Assembly: GCA_013331575.1 (NCBI GenBank)
Contig: DUGD01000052.1
Span: 1 to 6,425, forward strand
DNA: 6,425 nucleotides
Reading direction: 5' to 3'
Source: Candidatus Woesearchaeota archaeon
GTDB taxonomy: Archaea > Nanobdellota > Nanobdellia > Woesearchaeales > UBA525
Below are positions 5,383-6,425 of the stretch, piece by piece. Within the stretch, counting starts at the first letter, position 1, and each line of letters starts with the position of its first letter. Below the pieces are notes generated by a model. That model searched no databases and was not told where the DNA came from. It saw nothing but the letters and a program-made list of their open reading frames with translations. Position numbers and translations under genes: made by a program.

Positions 5383-5634
5383 TCACTCGTCCCGTTTGTG
5401 CTCATACTGGGCTAGGTAGACGAAGGTGCCGACCACGAGAGCACCCACGAGGACGCCAAGCAGGAAAAGGATCCATGCTCCGCTCTCCACGCCGCTAGCA
5501 ACTCCCGTCGTTGTGACGCGGCCGGTGGTGCTTTCACCGAGGTCTCCTGTGAGGAATGTGATGGCCGATATCGCGAGCACCACTGAGAGCACCATATAGG
5601 CGGCGGTTTTCCGTGCGGCGCTGGCGTAGACCAT
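5383..5634 (-). CDS. Two-helix membrane miniprotein
   Basis: Encodes 83 residues. Two hydrophobic segments are clear, about 11-29 and 52-74, joined by a Gly/Thr/Ser-rich loop (30-51); the C-terminus is short and charged (YEHKRDE). A lysine/arginine pair before the first helix and a basic tail after the second suggest both ends are cytoplasmic with the loop outside. The first segment could instead be a signal peptide. I recognise no family. Evidence that it is real: a well-formed TATA box exactly 27-28 nt before the ATG at 5634 and a coherent hydrophobic pattern. Its stop lies 8 nt beyond the predicted end of the convergent RNA. Function is unknown. Confidence 0.72.
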   Translation of the reverse strand: MVYASAARKTAAYMVLSVVLAISAITFLTGDLGESTTGRVTTTGVASGVESGAWILFLLGVLVGALVVGTFVYLAQYEHKRDE

Positions 5635-5654
5635 GCATTCCTCTCACGGAATGA

Positions 5655-5666
5655 GATATTTAAAGG
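5655..5666 (-). promoter_or_regulatory. TATA box of the miniprotein gene
   Basis: CCTTTAAATATC on the minus strand with TTTAAA at 5659-5664, centred 27-28 nt upstream of the ATG at 5634. It is one of the best matches to an archaeal TATA consensus in the window and implies a leaderless message. It separates this gene from the one upstream, whose stop is at 5712. Confidence 0.7.
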
Positions 5667-5711
5667 TTCTGCCGCTATCGCGTGTGTGGAGATGGTTGTG
5701 GGAGCGTCCGA

Positions 5712-6245
5712 TCATCGCACGCAACGGTATGCCGTGCGTAGTGCGCCTTGAAGATCCGCGGGGCGCTGCATCTCCGCGTCGAGCTTGTCGACGCCTAGAT
5801 GGTTGTACTCCTCGTTCCAGTGTCCGTATCCGGTCCATCCGATGAGATCGGCGAGCGGCAAGACGATACGGTCTTTTGTACGGCATGTCAACATCGTACT
5901 GCCGATGCTCAGCGTGGCGATGGGGGTGGATAATTGCAGGTATCCGTCGCAGCTATCATCGCCTTGCGCCAAAAGCGATGGCCACACGTCCTCTGTGCGT
6001 GTCGTTCGCGTCCTGCCGTCCGTTCCAGTCACTGCGATTTTGTCATTGAAGCACCATAGGAATCTGGTCGCTGCTTCGATGATATCCTCTTGTGTACGAT
6101 ACTGGTCGCGCTCCCATTGCGTCTCGTATGTTTGTGAGGCGTGGTCGTACGATAGCTCGAACACTACATTGTCGCGTATGCTGCTCTGCGCGAAGGATTC
6201 AAGATTATTGTTGTGTATGGTCATCGCTCTATGCTGGATGTTCAT
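5712..6245 (-). CDS. Hypothetical protein, 177 residues, no family recognised
   Basis: Encodes a soluble, mostly polar protein with no signal peptide, membrane segment or catalytic motif that I can name. The N-terminal part (1-55) is rich in Asn, Gln and charged residues. The C-terminal half alternates short hydrophobic strands (for example YLQLSTPIATLSIG, 102-115) with polar turns, then DRIVLPLADLIGW (125-137) and aromatic-rich YGHWNEEYNHLG (140-151), which suggests a compact alpha/beta or beta-rich domain. Four cysteines (65, 99, 121, 175) are scattered, not in zinc-binding CxxC pairs. The ATG at 6245 is supported by a TATA box 27-28 nt upstream; an in-frame ATG seven codons later is less likely. 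It is divergent from the RNA copy at 6366. Probably lineage-restricted. Confidence 0.78.
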   Translation of the reverse strand: MNIQHRAMTIHNNNLESFAQSSIRDNVVFELSYDHASQTYETQWERDQYRTQEDIIEAATRFLWCFNDKIAVTGTDGRTRTTRTEDVWPSLLAQGDDSCDGYLQLSTPIATLSIGSTMLTCRTKDRIVLPLADLIGWTGYGHWNEEYNHLGVDKLDAEMQRPADLQGALRTAYRCVR

Positions 6246-6267
6246 GCTCCCGGGGAGTCGTTGTCGC

Positions 6268-6278
6268 GCTATAAATCC
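6268..6278 (-). promoter_or_regulatory. TATA box of the 177-residue protein gene
   Basis: GGATTTATAGC on the minus strand with TTTATA at 6270-6275, centred 27-28 nt before the ATG at 6245. It predicts a leaderless transcript and fixes the start codon. Confidence 0.65.
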
Positions 6279-6295
6279 TGCGCTTGTGGGTCTTA

Positions 6296-6346
6296 GACGA
6301 CGTATCGATTCTTGTCTGTTGTGGCGGCGATTTTATGAGCGTCGTC
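6296..6346. repeat. Inverted repeat in the divergent intergenic region
   Basis: GACGACG (6296-6302) and CGTCGTC (6340-6346) are perfect 7-bp complements separated by 37 nt. The interval contains TTTTATG (6331-6337), a TATA-like box that could serve the plus-strand RNA at 6366 with a start near 6362. The repeat may be an operator or a chance match. The rest of 6246-6365 shows no gene. Confidence 0.3.
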
Positions 6347-6365
6347 CTTATTGTGGGGGTACTTT

Positions 6366-6425
6366 GTGCTTCAGCGCGAGGGGGGACGCCTTGGAGTGTT
6401 TTCAGAACGCTCAAGAGCGAAGCTC
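6366..6425 (+). ncRNA. Candidate small RNA, copy 2 (cut by window edge)
   Basis: The segment 6366-6397 matches 5251-5282 at 27 of 32 positions by direct comparison. Right after the shared part both copies form a hairpin at the same place, with the same bulged G. Here C6390-G6415, U6391-A6414 and U6392-A6413, then G6393 unpaired, then 6394-6400 with 6406-6412 (7 bp including one U-G) around a 5-nt loop. In copy 1 the upper stem is only 3 bp, so the shape is kept while the sequence and length change. A closing GAGC/GCTC hairpin begins at 6415. The remaining part, including the predicted P2 partner and pseudoknot, lies outside the window. Overlapping reading frames have no protein-like character. 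Confidence 0.5.

Noticed and set aside
5251..6397. The 32-nt repeat pair as ends of a mobile element
   Set aside because: The copies are in direct orientation, no transposase lies between them, no target duplication is visible, and both carry conserved hairpin structure, which fits an RNA family better.
6229..6414. 61-residue reading frame on the minus strand at the right end
   Set aside because: Overlaps the promoter of the 177-residue gene and the RNA copy; composition is not protein-like.
1..6425. CRISPR array or prophage genes
   Set aside because: No regularly spaced repeats and no phage-type products were seen anywhere in the window.

Overview
The window looks archaeal. It opens with the N-terminal part of an archaeal-type DnaG primase, carries a methyltransferase of an archaeal family (COG2521), and five genes have a TATA box centred 27-28 nt upstream of the start codon, the geometry of leaderless archaeal transcripts. 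The small genes, many unrecognised products and an unusual two-domain ThyX would fit a DPANN-type archaeon, but the lineage is an inference.

Layout. 1-312 (-): 5' part of dnaG, running off the left edge. 313-790: no convincing protein gene; about 370-700 is dense in complementary segments and has TATA boxes on the minus strand but none directly before dnaG, so it is either a structured RNA or a very long structured dnaG leader. 840-2221 (+): three overlapping or closely spaced genes behind one leaderless promoter: a small unrecognised protein faintly resembling phosphothreonine-lyase-like folds, a four-helix membrane protein, and a membrane-anchored protein with an HExxH zinc-peptidase motif. 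2261-2692 (+): a DUF4346-like protein with its own leaderless promoter. 2711-3514 (-): COG2521 SAM-dependent methyltransferase, convergent with the previous gene. 3581-5140 (-): a 519-residue double-domain ThyX-like flavin thymidylate synthase. 5250-5374 (+): a compact predicted RNA with a closing helix, a 9-bp helix and an 8-bp pseudoknot. 5383-5634 (-): a two-helix membrane miniprotein. 5712-6245 (-): an unrecognised 177-residue protein. 6366-6425 (+): start of a second copy of the RNA at 5250, cut by the right edge.

How it fits together. dnaG and ThyX point to DNA replication and dTMP supply. DUF4346 is known to me as the C-terminal part of dihydropteroate-synthase-like archaeal proteins, so its closeness to ThyX may reflect folate or pterin chemistry. 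The 840-2221 group looks like a separate membrane/peptidase operon. The most novel material is RNA: two related copies (5250 and 6366), each lying divergently upstream of a minus-strand protein gene, and the large structured region upstream of dnaG. All RNA structures were found by eye; no folding or database search was run.
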